The notes: generated by a model not told the origin, from the sequence alone. Positions 18,285 through 26,726 are shown, numbered from the stretch's first letter. The stretch is 64,000 nt of DNA from Companilactobacillus pabuli (GCF_014058425.1 NZ_CP049366.1:2356001-2420000); one strand, 5' to 3'. Numbers and translations are program-made.

Positions 18285-19162
18285 TTTAAATATTTACTCC
18301 AAGAACTAGACATTGTTTTAAGAACAGATGCAACTTGTTTTTGGTTAGTCTTCAAATAAGCAGCGTAAAAATCCATCTTACTAGATTCATCGCTGATAGG
18401 AACGTTGATTTGGTCGTGATCGGAGAAATTGTCATCAGGATTAATTTTAGAAATATTAGTTGTGAAGTAAGGAAAATCAGAATATTTAGTAATTTCAGAA
18501 AAGGCTTCACGTTGTTCTTGATAAAGAAATTTGGCATCAGGAATTTTACCTTCAGCAACTTTTTTCCAAACGCCAATATCTGATAGGACGATAAAACTCA
18601 GACCTTTCAAATCATTAAATGAAACTGACTTTTTATTGGCTAAGAGTGTGAATTGGTTGAGGTTGACGGATAAACGTTCAGTTCCGATATATAATGATTC
18701 AATTTTGTCGGTCATGAGTTCCTGATTAGTCAAAATGAATGAGTAATCGTGATTCAAAAGCTTTCCAGAAACATCTTTTGTATCCATTAGCTTGTGGTCC
18801 AAGTCAAGATTGGTATCAGCTAGTTTGGATGATTGAATCTTTTCCAATAAAATCAAGGGACCTGGGGCAACCGAGCCAACTGTGATATTTTTGTGGTTGT
18901 AGTCATATTTCTTAACTGTTTCAATCAATTGATTGTTTTGGTCAATAACTTTTTGAGCTCCTTTAGCAGCCAATTCACCAGTTTTGGTCAGGGTAATCCG
19001 ATTAGGTTGACGATCAAAGATTTGCACGCCAAATTCATCTTCTAGTTTTTGCATCCCTCGAGTAACTGTCGGTTGTGTCACCAATAAGTGTTGAGCCGTG
19101 GCGGCTAGAGTGCCGTATTTTTTAAATGCAACGAGTTCTTCTAATAAGTAGTTTTCTATCAT
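18281..19162 (-). CDS. LysR family transcriptional regulator
   Basis: The 293-residue LTTR has an N-terminal winged helix ('AFKKYGTLAATAQHLLVTQPTVTRGMQKLE') and a divergent effector domain. ATG at 19162 is chosen because GAGGTG lies 4 nt upstream; the in-frame ATG at 19183 lies inside the operator. It is divergent from the AKR at 19275, and an ATAC-N7-GTAT box (19176-19194) lies just upstream of its start, as expected for autoregulation. Matching boxes before the AKR at 16729 and the glcU-like gene at 20664 suggest a small regulon. Effector unknown. Confidence 0.85.
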   Translation of the reverse strand: MIENYLLEELVAFKKYGTLAATAQHLLVTQPTVTRGMQKLEDEFGVQIFDRQPNRITLTKTGELAAKGAQKVIDQNNQLIETVKKYDYNHKNITVGSVAPGPLILLEKIQSSKLADTNLDLDHKLMDTKDVSGKLLNHDYSFILTNQELMTDKIESLYIGTERLSVNLNQFTLLANKKSVSFNDLKGLSFIVLSDIGVWKKVAEGKIPDAKFLYQEQREAFSEITKYSDFPYFTTNISKINPDDNFSDHDQINVPISDESSKMDFYAAYLKTNQKQVASVLKTMSSSWSKYLN

Positions 19163-19175
19163 TTTGCACCTCACA

Positions 19176-19194
19176 GTATACATTGAACGTATGG
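19176..19194 (+). promoter_or_regulatory. LysR-type box, site 2
   Basis: GTATACATTGAACGTATGG matches sites 1 and 3 over 19 bp (G-Y-ATAC-R-TT…GTAT) and lies between the divergent LysR and AKR genes. Confidence 0.6.
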
Positions 19195-19274
19195 TAGCAT
19201 ATCAAACAAGTAATTTTCAAATGATAACCATGATTATAAAATGTAGTCATCAGATAAAAGAAGAGGTAGTAAAA

Positions 19275-20132
19275 ATGCAAAACGTTAAATTAAATAATGG
19301 AATGGAAATGCCCCAATTAGGTTTTGGAGTTTTTCAAATAACAGACTTGGAACAATGTAAACAAGCAGTCTTAACAGCTATCAAAAATGGATACCGTTTG
19401 ATCGATACGGCTGCAGCCTATCAAAATGAAACTGCCGTTGGTGAAGCTATCAAAGAATCAGGCGTTAGTCGTGAAGATTTATTTATCACTTCTAAGTTGT
19501 GGGTTTCAGACTTCACTTATGACCGTGCCAAAAAAGGTATCGATACTTCTTTGAAAAATCTCGGCTTAGATTACCTTGATATGTATTTATTACACCAACC
19601 ATACGGTGATACTGTCGGTGCATGGAGAGCTTTGGAAGAGGCCCAAAAAGAAGGTAAAATTCGTGCTATCGGAGTTTCAAACTTCTACGCCGATCAATTG
19701 AAGGATTTGGAACTAACAACTAACATCAAACCAGTTGTTAACCAAATTGAAGTTAACCCTTGGTATCAACAACCTTCAGAAGTAGATTTTGCCAACAGAG
19801 AAGATATTCGTGTCGAAGCTTGGGCACCATTCGCTGAAGGAAAACATGATATTTTTACTAACGAAACGATTGCTAAAATTGCTAAGAAATACACTAAGAC
19901 TAACGGCCAGGTAATCCTTAGATGGCTCTTGCAACGCGGTATCGTGGTTATTCCTAAGTCAGTTCACGAGGATAGAATTAAAGAAAACATCGATGTCTTT
20001 GATTTTGAATTGAGCGCTGATGATATGAAAGTTATGAGCAGCTTGGATAAGAATGAAAGTCAATTCTTTGACCACCGTGATCCAGTTACGATTGAACAAA
20101 TCTTTGGTTCAAGTTTAGCTAAATTGAAGTAA
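19275..20132 (+). CDS. Aldo/keto reductase
   Basis: The 285-residue AKR has Asp and Tyr in 'GYRLIDTAAAYQNE', Lys in 'FITSKLWV', His in 'YLLHQPYG', 'IGVSNFYADQLKDL' and 'VVIPKSVHEDRIKEN'. ATG 19275 has AAGAAGAGG upstream; the frame is open further upstream but that stretch crosses the LTTR box and has no ribosome site. It resembles the AKR at 16729-17598 and is probably controlled by the divergent LysR. NADPH-dependent carbonyl reduction expected; natural substrate unknown. Confidence 0.9.
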   Translation: MQNVKLNNGMEMPQLGFGVFQITDLEQCKQAVLTAIKNGYRLIDTAAAYQNETAVGEAIKESGVSREDLFITSKLWVSDFTYDRAKKGIDTSLKNLGLDYLDMYLLHQPYGDTVGAWRALEEAQKEGKIRAIGVSNFYADQLKDLELTTNIKPVVNQIEVNPWYQQPSEVDFANREDIRVEAWAPFAEGKHDIFTNETIAKIAKKYTKTNGQVILRWLLQRGIVVIPKSVHEDRIKENIDVFDFELSADDMKVMSSLDKNESQFFDHRDPVTIEQIFGSSLAKLK

Positions 20133-20137
20133 TTAAA

Positions 20138-20171
20138 AATCCTGCTAGAAATTAATCTAGTAGGATTTTTT
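20138..20171 (+). terminator. Terminator of the AKR gene
   Basis: AATCCTGCTAGA pairs with TCTAGTAGGATT, followed by T-run. Confidence 0.85.
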
Positions 20172-20183
20172 GTGTATGTATTT

Positions 20184-20519
20184 CTAATTTAATTTTCCGT
20201 TGATAAATTGTGCTTCACCATTACCAAAGCTCCAGTCTTCTTTAGTATTAGGCGTGATATTTATCATTATGTCTTCTGGTGAAATACCAGTTTTTTCATG
20301 TAGTTCTTTAACTAATTTGCAGTAAAGGTTTTCCTTGTCAGCTAATTCTCTAGGACTGGAAGTCAAACTAAACATTAAGAAATCTTTTGTTCGAGTAAAT
20401 CCTAAATCGACATCTTCAATAATCATTTCTTCAGGATCGTGTTGAGTTACGATTTGATATCTATCTTTAGGTAGTAGGTGGAATTCTTTAGAAGCAACTT
20501 GATAGCTGATATCTAGAAT
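20184..20519 (-). pseudogene. 5'-truncated tautomerase-family gene
   Basis: The minus-strand frame reads 'LDISYQVASKEFHLLPKDRYQIVTQ' followed by 'IIEDVDLGFTRT', 'FSLTSSPRELADKENLYCKLVKEL' and 'EDWSFGNGEAQFINGKL', which matches the roughly 130-residue tautomerase family from about residue 25 to the end. A TAA lies at 20520-20522 just before the homology begins, and the N-terminal strand with the catalytic Pro1 is absent. An internal ATG at 20426 could give an 80-residue piece lacking the active residue. The missing 5' part is replaced by the promoter region of the glcU-like gene, so this looks like a remnant. Confidence 0.75.
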
Positions 20520-20549
20520 TTATTTGATAATTCCTTTAAAGAAATAAAA

Positions 20550-20568
20550 GCATACGTTTAAAGTATAC
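20550..20568 (+). promoter_or_regulatory. LysR-type box, site 3
   Basis: GCATACGTTTAAAGTATAC matches sites 1 and 2 (ATAC-N7-GTAT core) and lies about 95 bp upstream of the glcU-like gene. Confidence 0.55.
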
Positions 20569-20663
20569 TATCATACTTATCTAGTAATTTTTTTCATGAA
20601 ACAACAGCTGTACACTTACTTATGTTGTTTGAGAGATATAAAAATTACGGAAGTGGATAAAAT

Positions 20664-21518
20664 ATGAGTATCATTTTAATGTTATTACCAGCTCTGGCTT
20701 GGGGGATTTTGCCCTTGGCTGTATCAAAAATAAATGGGAAACCTATTAATCAGATATTTGGAACGGCTGTTGGAACATTGATAGTCAGTATAGTTGTTCT
20801 ATTAATAATGAGGCCAAGTATTTCCATTGGGACCTTTCTATTAGCAGCCCTGGCAGGTGGATTTTGGATCATCGGTCAATTAGGACAGTATAATGCGTAT
20901 AGAGAAATCGGTGTTTCGCAAACAATGCCAATTTCGACGGGACTTCAACTGATTGGGACATCTTTAATAGGAGTTTTTCTTTTTGGAGAATGGGTATCAA
21001 CTAATGCTAAAATTTTTGGCTTTTTAGGAATTATTCTTTTGATTATTGGCGTTTTCTTGACGGCTAAAAAAGATCAAAAGAGTTCTTCGACAAACAATCA
21101 AACCAGAACCTTAGTGATGTTAATTTTAACGACAATAGGTTTTCTAGTCTATAATTCCATTCCTAAAGCTATGACATCTTCCGGGCTAGCCATCTTTTTC
21201 CCAGAATCAGTGGGTATGGTAATAGCGGTACTACTCTATATAATATTCACCCGTCAGCCAAAAATATTGAAAGAAAAGTCTAGTTGGCAAAGTTTACTAG
21301 CAGGATTCATCTTTTCAATTGCTTCGGTTACTTATATCTTGTCAGTTCGTGACAACGGTGTTAATTCGGCCTTTGTCGTTTCGCAACTATCAGTAGTTAT
21401 TTCTACTATTGGTGGTATGGTTTTCTTGCGTGAAACGAAAAGTCGACATGAATTACAATTAACGATTTTTGGGTTAGTATTGATTGTTATAGGGGCCGTT
21501 GTTACCACATTATTTTAA
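20664..21518 (+). CDS. GRP/GlcU-type sugar permease
   Basis: The 284-residue protein has about ten hydrophobic segments and the GlcU/RbsU family marks 'LPALAWGILPLAVSKINGKPINQIFGTAVG', 'GGFWIIGQLGQYNAYREIGVSQTMPISTGLQL' and 'FLFGEW'. Members of this group are proton-linked glucose or ribose uptake proteins. It lies 18 bp upstream of a glucose-1-dehydrogenase-like SDR, the same pairing as the glcU-gdh operon of Bacillus. That supports uptake of free glucose followed by oxidation to gluconolactone. LTTR box site 3 lies upstream. Confidence 0.85.
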   Translation: MSIILMLLPALAWGILPLAVSKINGKPINQIFGTAVGTLIVSIVVLLIMRPSISIGTFLLAALAGGFWIIGQLGQYNAYREIGVSQTMPISTGLQLIGTSLIGVFLFGEWVSTNAKIFGFLGIILLIIGVFLTAKKDQKSSSTNNQTRTLVMLILTTIGFLVYNSIPKAMTSSGLAIFFPESVGMVIAVLLYIIFTRQPKILKEKSSWQSLLAGFIFSIASVTYILSVRDNGVNSAFVVSQLSVVISTIGGMVFLRETKSRHELQLTIFGLVLIVIGAVVTTLF

Positions 21519-21536
21519 ATTTTGGAGGAATCAATT

Positions 21537-22322
21537 ATGTACAAAGATTTGAATAAAAAAATTGCTGTAATCACTGGTGGCTCAAAAGGAATTGGAACGG
21601 CCATTTCTGAAAGATTCGGTAAAGAACATATGTCAGTTGTAATCAATTATCACAGTGATGAAAAAGGTGCTCAAGAAGCTGCTACAGCTGTAGAAAAAAA
21701 TGGTGGTAAGGCTGTTATCGTTCAAGCCGATGTTTCGACTGAAGAAGGTAATCAAAAATTACTTCAAGCTGCTTTAGATAATTTCGGCGATTTGGATGTT
21801 TGGGTCAACAATGCTGGTATGGAAATCAAATCAGCTACCCATGAACTATCACTTGATGACTGGAACAAGATGGTTGCCATTGATCAAACTGGTGTCTTCT
21901 TAGGTTCTAAAACTGCCTTAGCTTATTTCAAAAAGAATAATAAAAAAGGCAATATTATCAACATGTCATCAGTTCATGAACAAATTCCATGGCCAACATT
22001 TGCTGGATATGCAGCTGCTAAGGGTGGCGTAAAATTGTTCACTAAGACAATAGCAATGGAATATGCTAAAGATGGTATTCGTGTCAATGCTATTGGATCT
22101 GGTGCTATCAATACGCCAATCAATGCTAAGAAATTTGCTGACAAAGAACAATATGACCAAACTGTTTCTATGGTTCCAATGAACCGAATCGGTAAACCCG
22201 AAGAAGTAGCTGCCGGTGCTGCATGGTTAGCTTCTGATGAATCAAGTTATGTTACAGGAACAACATTATTCATTGATGGTGGGATGACACTTTATCCAGC
22301 ATTTATGAATGGTCAAGGATAA
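21537..22322 (+). CDS. gdh: Glucose 1-dehydrogenase-like SDR
   Basis: The 261-residue classical SDR begins 'MYKDLNKKIAVITGGSKGIG', has 'VNNAGMEI', catalytic Ser in 'NMSSVHEQIPWP', 'YAAAKGG' as Tyr-x3-Lys and 'RVNAIGSGAINTPIN'. This is the classic signature set of NAD(P)-dependent glucose 1-dehydrogenases. ATG 21537 has GGAGG 8 nt upstream; the five extra upstream residues contain that site. Cotranscription with the sugar permease supports glucose as substrate. A strong terminator follows. Confidence 0.85.
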   Translation: MYKDLNKKIAVITGGSKGIGTAISERFGKEHMSVVINYHSDEKGAQEAATAVEKNGGKAVIVQADVSTEEGNQKLLQAALDNFGDLDVWVNNAGMEIKSATHELSLDDWNKMVAIDQTGVFLGSKTALAYFKKNNKKGNIINMSSVHEQIPWPTFAGYAAAKGGVKLFTKTIAMEYAKDGIRVNAIGSGAINTPINAKKFADKEQYDQTVSMVPMNRIGKPEEVAAGAAWLASDESSYVTGTTLFIDGGMTLYPAFMNGQG

Positions 22323-22333
22323 TAAATGTTTTT

Positions 22334-22359
22334 AAAGATGCGAAAGCATCTTTTTTTTT
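22334..22359 (+). terminator. Terminator of the glcU-gdh operon
   Basis: AAAGATGC-GAAA-GCATCTTT tetraloop hairpin followed by a long T-run. Confidence 0.9.
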
Positions 22360-22379
22360 GCAAAAAAATAAATTAAATG

Positions 22380-22409
22380 CTTGTGCTGGAGCTGACTCCA
22401 GGATATAAA
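22380..22409 (+). promoter_or_regulatory. MerR-type operator-promoter
   Basis: A perfect inverted repeat CTGGAG-CTGA-CTCCAG (22386-22401) sits between a -35-like CTTGTG/TTGTGC and a TATAAA -10 at 22404-22409. This matches the layout of stress-sensing MerR regulators, which bind in the spacer and retwist the promoter. The only MerR gene in the window is the last gene of the operon driven from here. Confidence 0.75.
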
Positions 22410-22443
22410 GTATGTTTATTCTTTGATGGAAAGGAATAATCAT

Positions 22444-23430
22444 ATGAATTCAGTAATAATTAACGACGATGGTAGTTTTTCTGATAAACCGATGGGAGAA
22501 CTATATCCAACTGGCTCAGATATTTTGGTAAAAGTTAAAGCAATTTCAATCAATCCAGTTGATATAAAAAAGAATCCCCACACTGCTAATTCTAGAGTTC
22601 TAGGATTTGATGCAGCAGGCGTAGTTATTGAAGCCGGATCTAAAGTAAATAAATTTCATAAAGACGATTTAGTTTTTTATTCTGGAACAACACAAAGAGC
22701 TGGAAGTTATGCTGATGAACAATTAGTTGATGAAAATCTCGTATCTTTAGCTCCTAATAATAATTTTAATGATTTAGCCGCAATGCCATTAACTTGGTTG
22801 ACCGCAGCGGAAATTTTATTTGAAAAATTAAATTACTCTCAGAATCCTGCAGATAATAATAATGAAACCATTTTAGTAATCAACGGTGCTGGTGGAGTTG
22901 GCTCAATTTTGACCCAATTAGCGCATTTGATTGGTTTAAAAGTAGTAGCAACTAGTAGTCCTAAAAATTATCAATGGTTAAAGAAGAACCATGTCGACTA
23001 TCAAATTGATTACCATAAAGACTTAGTTCAACAGATTAATGATTTAGGTTTAACAATCGACAACAGTATTAATTTATTCGATACAGGACGATATTTTGAC
23101 GAAACAGTGGAATTAGTTCGCCCATTTGGACATTTGGTCAATATTACGGGAACTAATACACCAGTTGATGTTAGAAAATTACAACAGAAATCATTGAGCT
23201 TTGATTGGGAATTGATGTTTACCAAGAGTAAATATAATTACCGTACTCAAAGTCAAGGTGAACTATTGAATTTACTCGGTGAACTTATATCAGAAAATAA
23301 GATTCATTCCACAAGAACTAAGACTATAAAGGCGCCACTCAATGCTGAAACAATAAAAAAAGCACATGAGATTGTTGGTGGACACCATATGGTCGGAAAA
23401 TTAGTAATAGAAAATCAAACAAACATTTAA
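22444..23430 (+). CDS. Zinc-free MDR / quinone oxidoreductase-like reductase
   Basis: The 328-residue medium-chain reductase has a GroES-like N-terminal domain ('VKVKAISINPVDIKKNP', 'RVLGFDAAGVVIEAGSKV') and a Rossmann domain with 'INGAGGVGSILTQLA'. It lacks the cysteine ligands of zinc alcohol dehydrogenases, so it belongs with NADPH-quinone or enone reductases. ATG 22444 is chosen for AAGGAA 7 nt upstream. It is first of a four-gene operon ending in merR and is probably induced by electrophilic stress. Substrate unknown. Confidence 0.82.
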   Translation: MNSVIINDDGSFSDKPMGELYPTGSDILVKVKAISINPVDIKKNPHTANSRVLGFDAAGVVIEAGSKVNKFHKDDLVFYSGTTQRAGSYADEQLVDENLVSLAPNNNFNDLAAMPLTWLTAAEILFEKLNYSQNPADNNNETILVINGAGGVGSILTQLAHLIGLKVVATSSPKNYQWLKKNHVDYQIDYHKDLVQQINDLGLTIDNSINLFDTGRYFDETVELVRPFGHLVNITGTNTPVDVRKLQQKSLSFDWELMFTKSKYNYRTQSQGELLNLLGELISENKIHSTRTKTIKAPLNAETIKKAHEIVGGHHMVGKLVIENQTNI

Positions 23431-23443
23431 GGAGAAAATTAAT

Positions 23444-23947
23444 ATGAAATCAATTAATTGGTCTACAGAATATTTACCAGGAACAACAGATAACTTCGTC
23501 TCAAATGAAGTTATCAGTAATCAAGTCGACATCGACACAGTTTGGAGTAATTTAGTTGATACGTCTAAATGGGAAACTTATTACGACAATGCCACAAATA
23601 TCGTTTTAAGTGATAAATCTAGTTCTTTATTAAAATTTGCCGAAAAATTTCATTTTGACACTTTTGGATTCCCAATTGATGCTCAAGTAATGGAATTAGT
23701 CAAACCAGTTGATGGAAAAACTGCTAGATTGGCATGGCACGGTTGGCAAAATGGTGATGAAGATACTCAATTCGATGTTTATCATGCTTTTTTGATTGAA
23801 AAATTAGATGATGGTCGAATTAGAATAATTACCCAAGAATCACAAATTGAGAAACCCGCTAAAGATTTAGCAAAACGGGATCCTAATCCAATGTTGAACG
23901 GTCATCAAAAGTGGCTAGATGGTTTGATCAATATTTCTAAAAAATAA
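23444..23947 (+). CDS. SRPBCC (START-like) family protein
   Basis: The 167-residue product fits the helix-grip SRPBCC fold: N-terminal 'VISNQVDIDTVWSNLVDTSKWETYYDNATNI', a central 'RLAWHGWQNG' and a C-terminal helix. Such proteins bind small hydrophobic ligands and include polyketide cyclases and AHSA1-like proteins. It lies 13 bp after the MDR with GGAGAA upstream, inside the MerR operon. No catalytic assignment possible. Confidence 0.7.
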   Translation: MKSINWSTEYLPGTTDNFVSNEVISNQVDIDTVWSNLVDTSKWETYYDNATNIVLSDKSSSLLKFAEKFHFDTFGFPIDAQVMELVKPVDGKTARLAWHGWQNGDEDTQFDVYHAFLIEKLDDGRIRIITQESQIEKPAKDLAKRDPNPMLNGHQKWLDGLINISKK

Positions 23948-23963
23948 TAAGGAGTAAATTAAT

Positions 23964-24794
23964 ATGACAAAAACATGGTTAATAACAGGAACTTCAAGTG
24001 GATTTGGTAAAGAATTGGCACAAATAGTGGCCGCTAATGTTGATAATAATTTAATCGCAACTGCCAGAAAGATGTCAGATTTAGATTATTTAGATAAATA
24101 CGATGATAGTAAAATTCTTAAAGTGATTTTGGATGTAACTGATACACCTAAGATTAAAGATGTTGTTAAGAGTGCATATGACCGTTTCGGAAAAATTGAT
24201 GTCTTAGTTAATAACGCTGGTTTAGGATATTTCTCTACTATTGAAGAGAGTGATATGCAACAAGTTCATTATATGTTTGATGTTAATGTTTTTGGATTAG
24301 CAAATATGACTAATGCAGTTCTACCTATCATGAGAAAACAAAAGAACGGAATCATTGTTAATTTGTCTTCAGCTTTGGCATTGACGACACTACCTACAAT
24401 GGGTTTTTACAGTGCTACTAAATATGCTGTGGAAGGATATTCTGATACTCTTCGTCAAGAAGTTAGTGACCTTGGTATCCAAGTAATGAATGTTGAACCT
24501 AGTGGAGCTAGAACCAATTGGTCTGGTCGTTCTTCTAAGAAAGTCAAACCAACGATTAATGACTATCAAAAATTCTCAGATGACATTAATAGCGTTCCTG
24601 ATTCTGTTACATCGGCACCCGGAGATCCACAAAAAATTGCTCAAGTGATTTATAATCAAGTTATAAACGGAAAAGAATTACCTAAACACCTACCATTAGG
24701 ACAATTTGCTTTTGAGGGTGGTATTAGTAATTTAGAGAGCATAGTTGATGAAATAAAGAGTCGACGTGATCTTTCTGTATCAACAGATGATTAA
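23964..24794 (+). CDS. Short-chain dehydrogenase/reductase
   Basis: The 276-residue classical SDR has 'ITGTSSGFGKELAQIV' cofactor loop, 'ATARKMSDLDYL' (Arg after beta2, NADP-type), 'VNNAGLGYF', catalytic Ser in 'NLSSALAL' and 'YSATKYAVEG'. It is the third gene of the MerR operon and is closest in style to the family annotated as SDR oxidoreductases of the retinol/ketoreductase type. Substrate unknown. Confidence 0.85.
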   Translation: MTKTWLITGTSSGFGKELAQIVAANVDNNLIATARKMSDLDYLDKYDDSKILKVILDVTDTPKIKDVVKSAYDRFGKIDVLVNNAGLGYFSTIEESDMQQVHYMFDVNVFGLANMTNAVLPIMRKQKNGIIVNLSSALALTTLPTMGFYSATKYAVEGYSDTLRQEVSDLGIQVMNVEPSGARTNWSGRSSKKVKPTINDYQKFSDDINSVPDSVTSAPGDPQKIAQVIYNQVINGKELPKHLPLGQFAFEGGISNLESIVDEIKSRRDLSVSTDD

Positions 24795-24807
24795 TGAGGT
24801 TAACAAA

Positions 24808-25311
24808 ATGACTTATAGCATTGGTCAAGTTTCTAAAATATTAGGTGTAACGATTGACACTATTCGTTACTATGACAAGTCTGGTATATTGCCATTTGTT
24901 AAGAGAAATGAAATTGGTAGAAGAGAATTTACTGATAATGATATTCACTTAATGAGGACAATAGTTTGTTTAAAAAATGCTGGCGTATCAGTCGCTGATA
25001 TTTCTAAATTTATCAACTTCAGATTACAAGGTGATAGTACTTTAACTAAAAGGTACAATCTTTTAGAGGAACATAGAAAAGACCTCCAACAACAAATAAC
25101 AGATTTACAAGATACGATGAGTTATTTGAAATTTAAAGAATGGTATTATAAGACTGCAGTCGATGCAGGTACGGAAACCATTCATTTTGTGAAAGGTACA
25201 AATGAGGTTATTCCAAATTTAGCAGAAGAGTATACTAAACACTTGAAAGATGAAAACAATTTGGATGAACTTAAAAGATTTTCTAATGTTAAAGATTATC
25301 GTAATAAATAA
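24808..25311 (+). CDS. MerR family transcriptional regulator
   Basis: The 167-residue regulator has an N-terminal MerR HTH ('YSIGQVSKILGVTIDTIRYYDKSGILPF') and a dimerisation coiled coil near 80-120. ATG 24808 has GAGG upstream; the open frame extends back into the SDR but lacks a ribosome site. It has a single Cys, in the HTH-adjacent region, and no metal-binding Cys cluster at the end, so it more likely senses aldehydes or other electrophiles or organics than a metal. It closes the operon whose promoter carries the MerR palindrome at 22386-22401, suggesting autoregulation. Confidence 0.87.
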   Translation: MTYSIGQVSKILGVTIDTIRYYDKSGILPFVKRNEIGRREFTDNDIHLMRTIVCLKNAGVSVADISKFINFRLQGDSTLTKRYNLLEEHRKDLQQQITDLQDTMSYLKFKEWYYKTAVDAGTETIHFVKGTNEVIPNLAEEYTKHLKDENNLDELKRFSNVKDYRNK

Positions 25312-25312
25312 G

Positions 25313-25340
25313 AAGATTCATCAATTGATGAGTCTTTTTT
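25313..25340 (+). terminator. Terminator of the MerR operon
   Basis: AAGATTCATC-AATT-GATGAGTCTT stem (one G-U) followed by T6. Confidence 0.85.
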
Positions 25341-25371
25341 GTGTTTATAATTGGCTTGAGGGGGCAATATT

Positions 25372-26040
25372 ATGACAACAATAGTAATCGGTGCAGATAG
25401 TGGTGTCGGTTTGGAAGTCGCAAAATCATACGGACAACATGGTCAAAAAATAGTCTTAGTATCACGCGACCAAAATAAGCTGGATACTGCTACTAAAGAA
25501 TTACGTAAAGAACATATTGCGGCCGCTAACTATGCCTGTGATGTCAACGATTTTGCAGGTACAGATAAAATGATTCAACAATTAATTATGCGAGATGGGA
25601 AAATTAATAACTTAGTTTTTAACGTTGGCAATAAACATTTAGATAATGCATTATCCAGTACAGTCGGTTTAATTGGGGATATTTTTGAAACTAATGTTTT
25701 AAGTGCTATCAATGCGGCCAAATCCTTTATTGAGAGTACTAATCCAAATTTGCCACGTTCGATAATTTTCACTGGTGGTGGAGCAGCTATTCGTCCATCC
25801 GATAAGGCTTCAACATTGTCTTTGACCAAGGCCGCTTTGAGAAGTTACGCCTATACTTTGCATAAAGAAGTTGCTTCTGATGATATTTTTGTTGGATTGG
25901 TAACTATTCAAGGAATCATTGGTTCATCAGATCAGATGGCTCCAGACAAAATAGCTCAAACGTATTGGGATTTACTAGAAAAACGTGATCAAGTAGAAGC
26001 CTTCTATCCACAACACGTTTCCCATTCTGAATTTGAATGA
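25372..26040 (+). CDS. Atypical short SDR family protein
   Basis: The 222-residue Rossmann protein starts 'MTTIVIGADSGVGLEVAKSYGQHG' and has 'VLVSRDQNKL', a 'VFNVGNKHL' in place of the usual NNAG, and 'FTGGGAAI'. A catalytic Tyr-x3-Lys is not obvious ('TLSLTKAALRSYAYTLHKE' has Lys but no Tyr at the usual place). It may be a reduced-activity or binding SDR. A GAGGGGG ribosome site precedes the ATG. It is followed by a small cytochrome-b5-like gene, so the two may work together in redox metabolism (inference). Confidence 0.75.
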   Translation: MTTIVIGADSGVGLEVAKSYGQHGQKIVLVSRDQNKLDTATKELRKEHIAAANYACDVNDFAGTDKMIQQLIMRDGKINNLVFNVGNKHLDNALSSTVGLIGDIFETNVLSAINAAKSFIESTNPNLPRSIIFTGGGAAIRPSDKASTLSLTKAALRSYAYTLHKEVASDDIFVGLVTIQGIIGSSDQMAPDKIAQTYWDLLEKRDQVEAFYPQHVSHSEFE

Positions 26041-26113
26041 GCATATAACATGTTGCTTGTATAGGAACGTGCAATAATAAGGATGTAAATAGAAGGAAAG
26101 TGAGGTTGTAGAT

Positions 26114-26347
26114 GTGCCGGATAAGCAAATGACGTTAGACGAATTAAAGAAGTTTGATGGAAAGGAAGGTCGACCTGCCTATGTTGCAATTGATGGGATT
26201 ATCTATGATGTTACTGATGTTGGTCCTTGGCAAGGTGGAAAGCACCACGGAAATGTTGCCGGTCAGGATCTCTCGGAAGTAATTAATCACGCACCACATA
26301 AGCATTCAGTTTTAGCTAAGTTAAATGAAGTTGGAAGATTAAAATAA
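26114..26347 (+). CDS. Small cytochrome b5-like heme-binding domain protein
   Basis: The 77-residue product has 'MTLDELKKFDGKEGRPAYVAIDGIIYDVT' and 'WQGGKHHGNVAGQDLSEVINHAPHKHSVLAKLNEVGRL', the single-domain Firmicutes cytochrome b5-like family. Histidines in 'KHHG' and 'HAPHKHS' could ligate heme. It has no signal peptide, so is cytosolic. The start is GTG with GTGAGG 8 nt upstream; the nearby ATG at 26112 is out of frame. Heme use in a lactobacillus is unusual but the family is common in the group. Confidence 0.8.
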   Translation: MPDKQMTLDELKKFDGKEGRPAYVAIDGIIYDVTDVGPWQGGKHHGNVAGQDLSEVINHAPHKHSVLAKLNEVGRLK

Positions 26348-26351
26348 ACAA

Positions 26352-26387
26352 AAAATCATGTTAATAAAATTATTAGCATGATTTTTT
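26352..26387 (+). terminator. Terminator after cytochrome b5-like gene
   Basis: AAAATCATGTTAATAA and TTATTAGCATGATTTT form a long stem followed by T-run. Confidence 0.85.
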
Positions 26388-26407
26388 AGTCGGGAAGGTT
26401 TTGTAAA

Positions 26408-26605
26408 ATGAGAAAAATTTCAGTTCCCAAAAGCATAAAAGCTGAAAATTTAGAATACGATGTTTTCCAAGGACGGTTTGGTGGATTAGTTTATTTGAAG
26501 AAAATCGCTAATCCTTTTGAAGATGAGGAATTCCTTAATACCCATGATCTTACACAAAAGGAAGCATTCAGTGACCCATTAGTAGGAAAAGAAAATTTTG
26601 ATTGA
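26408..26605 (+). CDS. Hypothetical small protein, 65 residues
   Basis: Short charged soluble protein ('MRKISVPKSIKAENLEYDVF') with GGGAAGG upstream of ATG. No recognised family, no membrane segment. The intergenic bases after it (to 26726) hold nothing I can identify. Confidence 0.5.
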   Translation: MRKISVPKSIKAENLEYDVFQGRFGGLVYLKKIANPFEDEEFLNTHDLTQKEAFSDPLVGKENFD

Positions 26606-26726
26606 ATCTGCAAATCAACACTAGGCAATTATCCGTTTCAATTCATCTAAATAGGCATTTTTGAGTTCTTGTAAAATAGTTCCATACCGAGTTTAGTCAA
26701 AATGCATTCGAATTTAATAATTAAAA

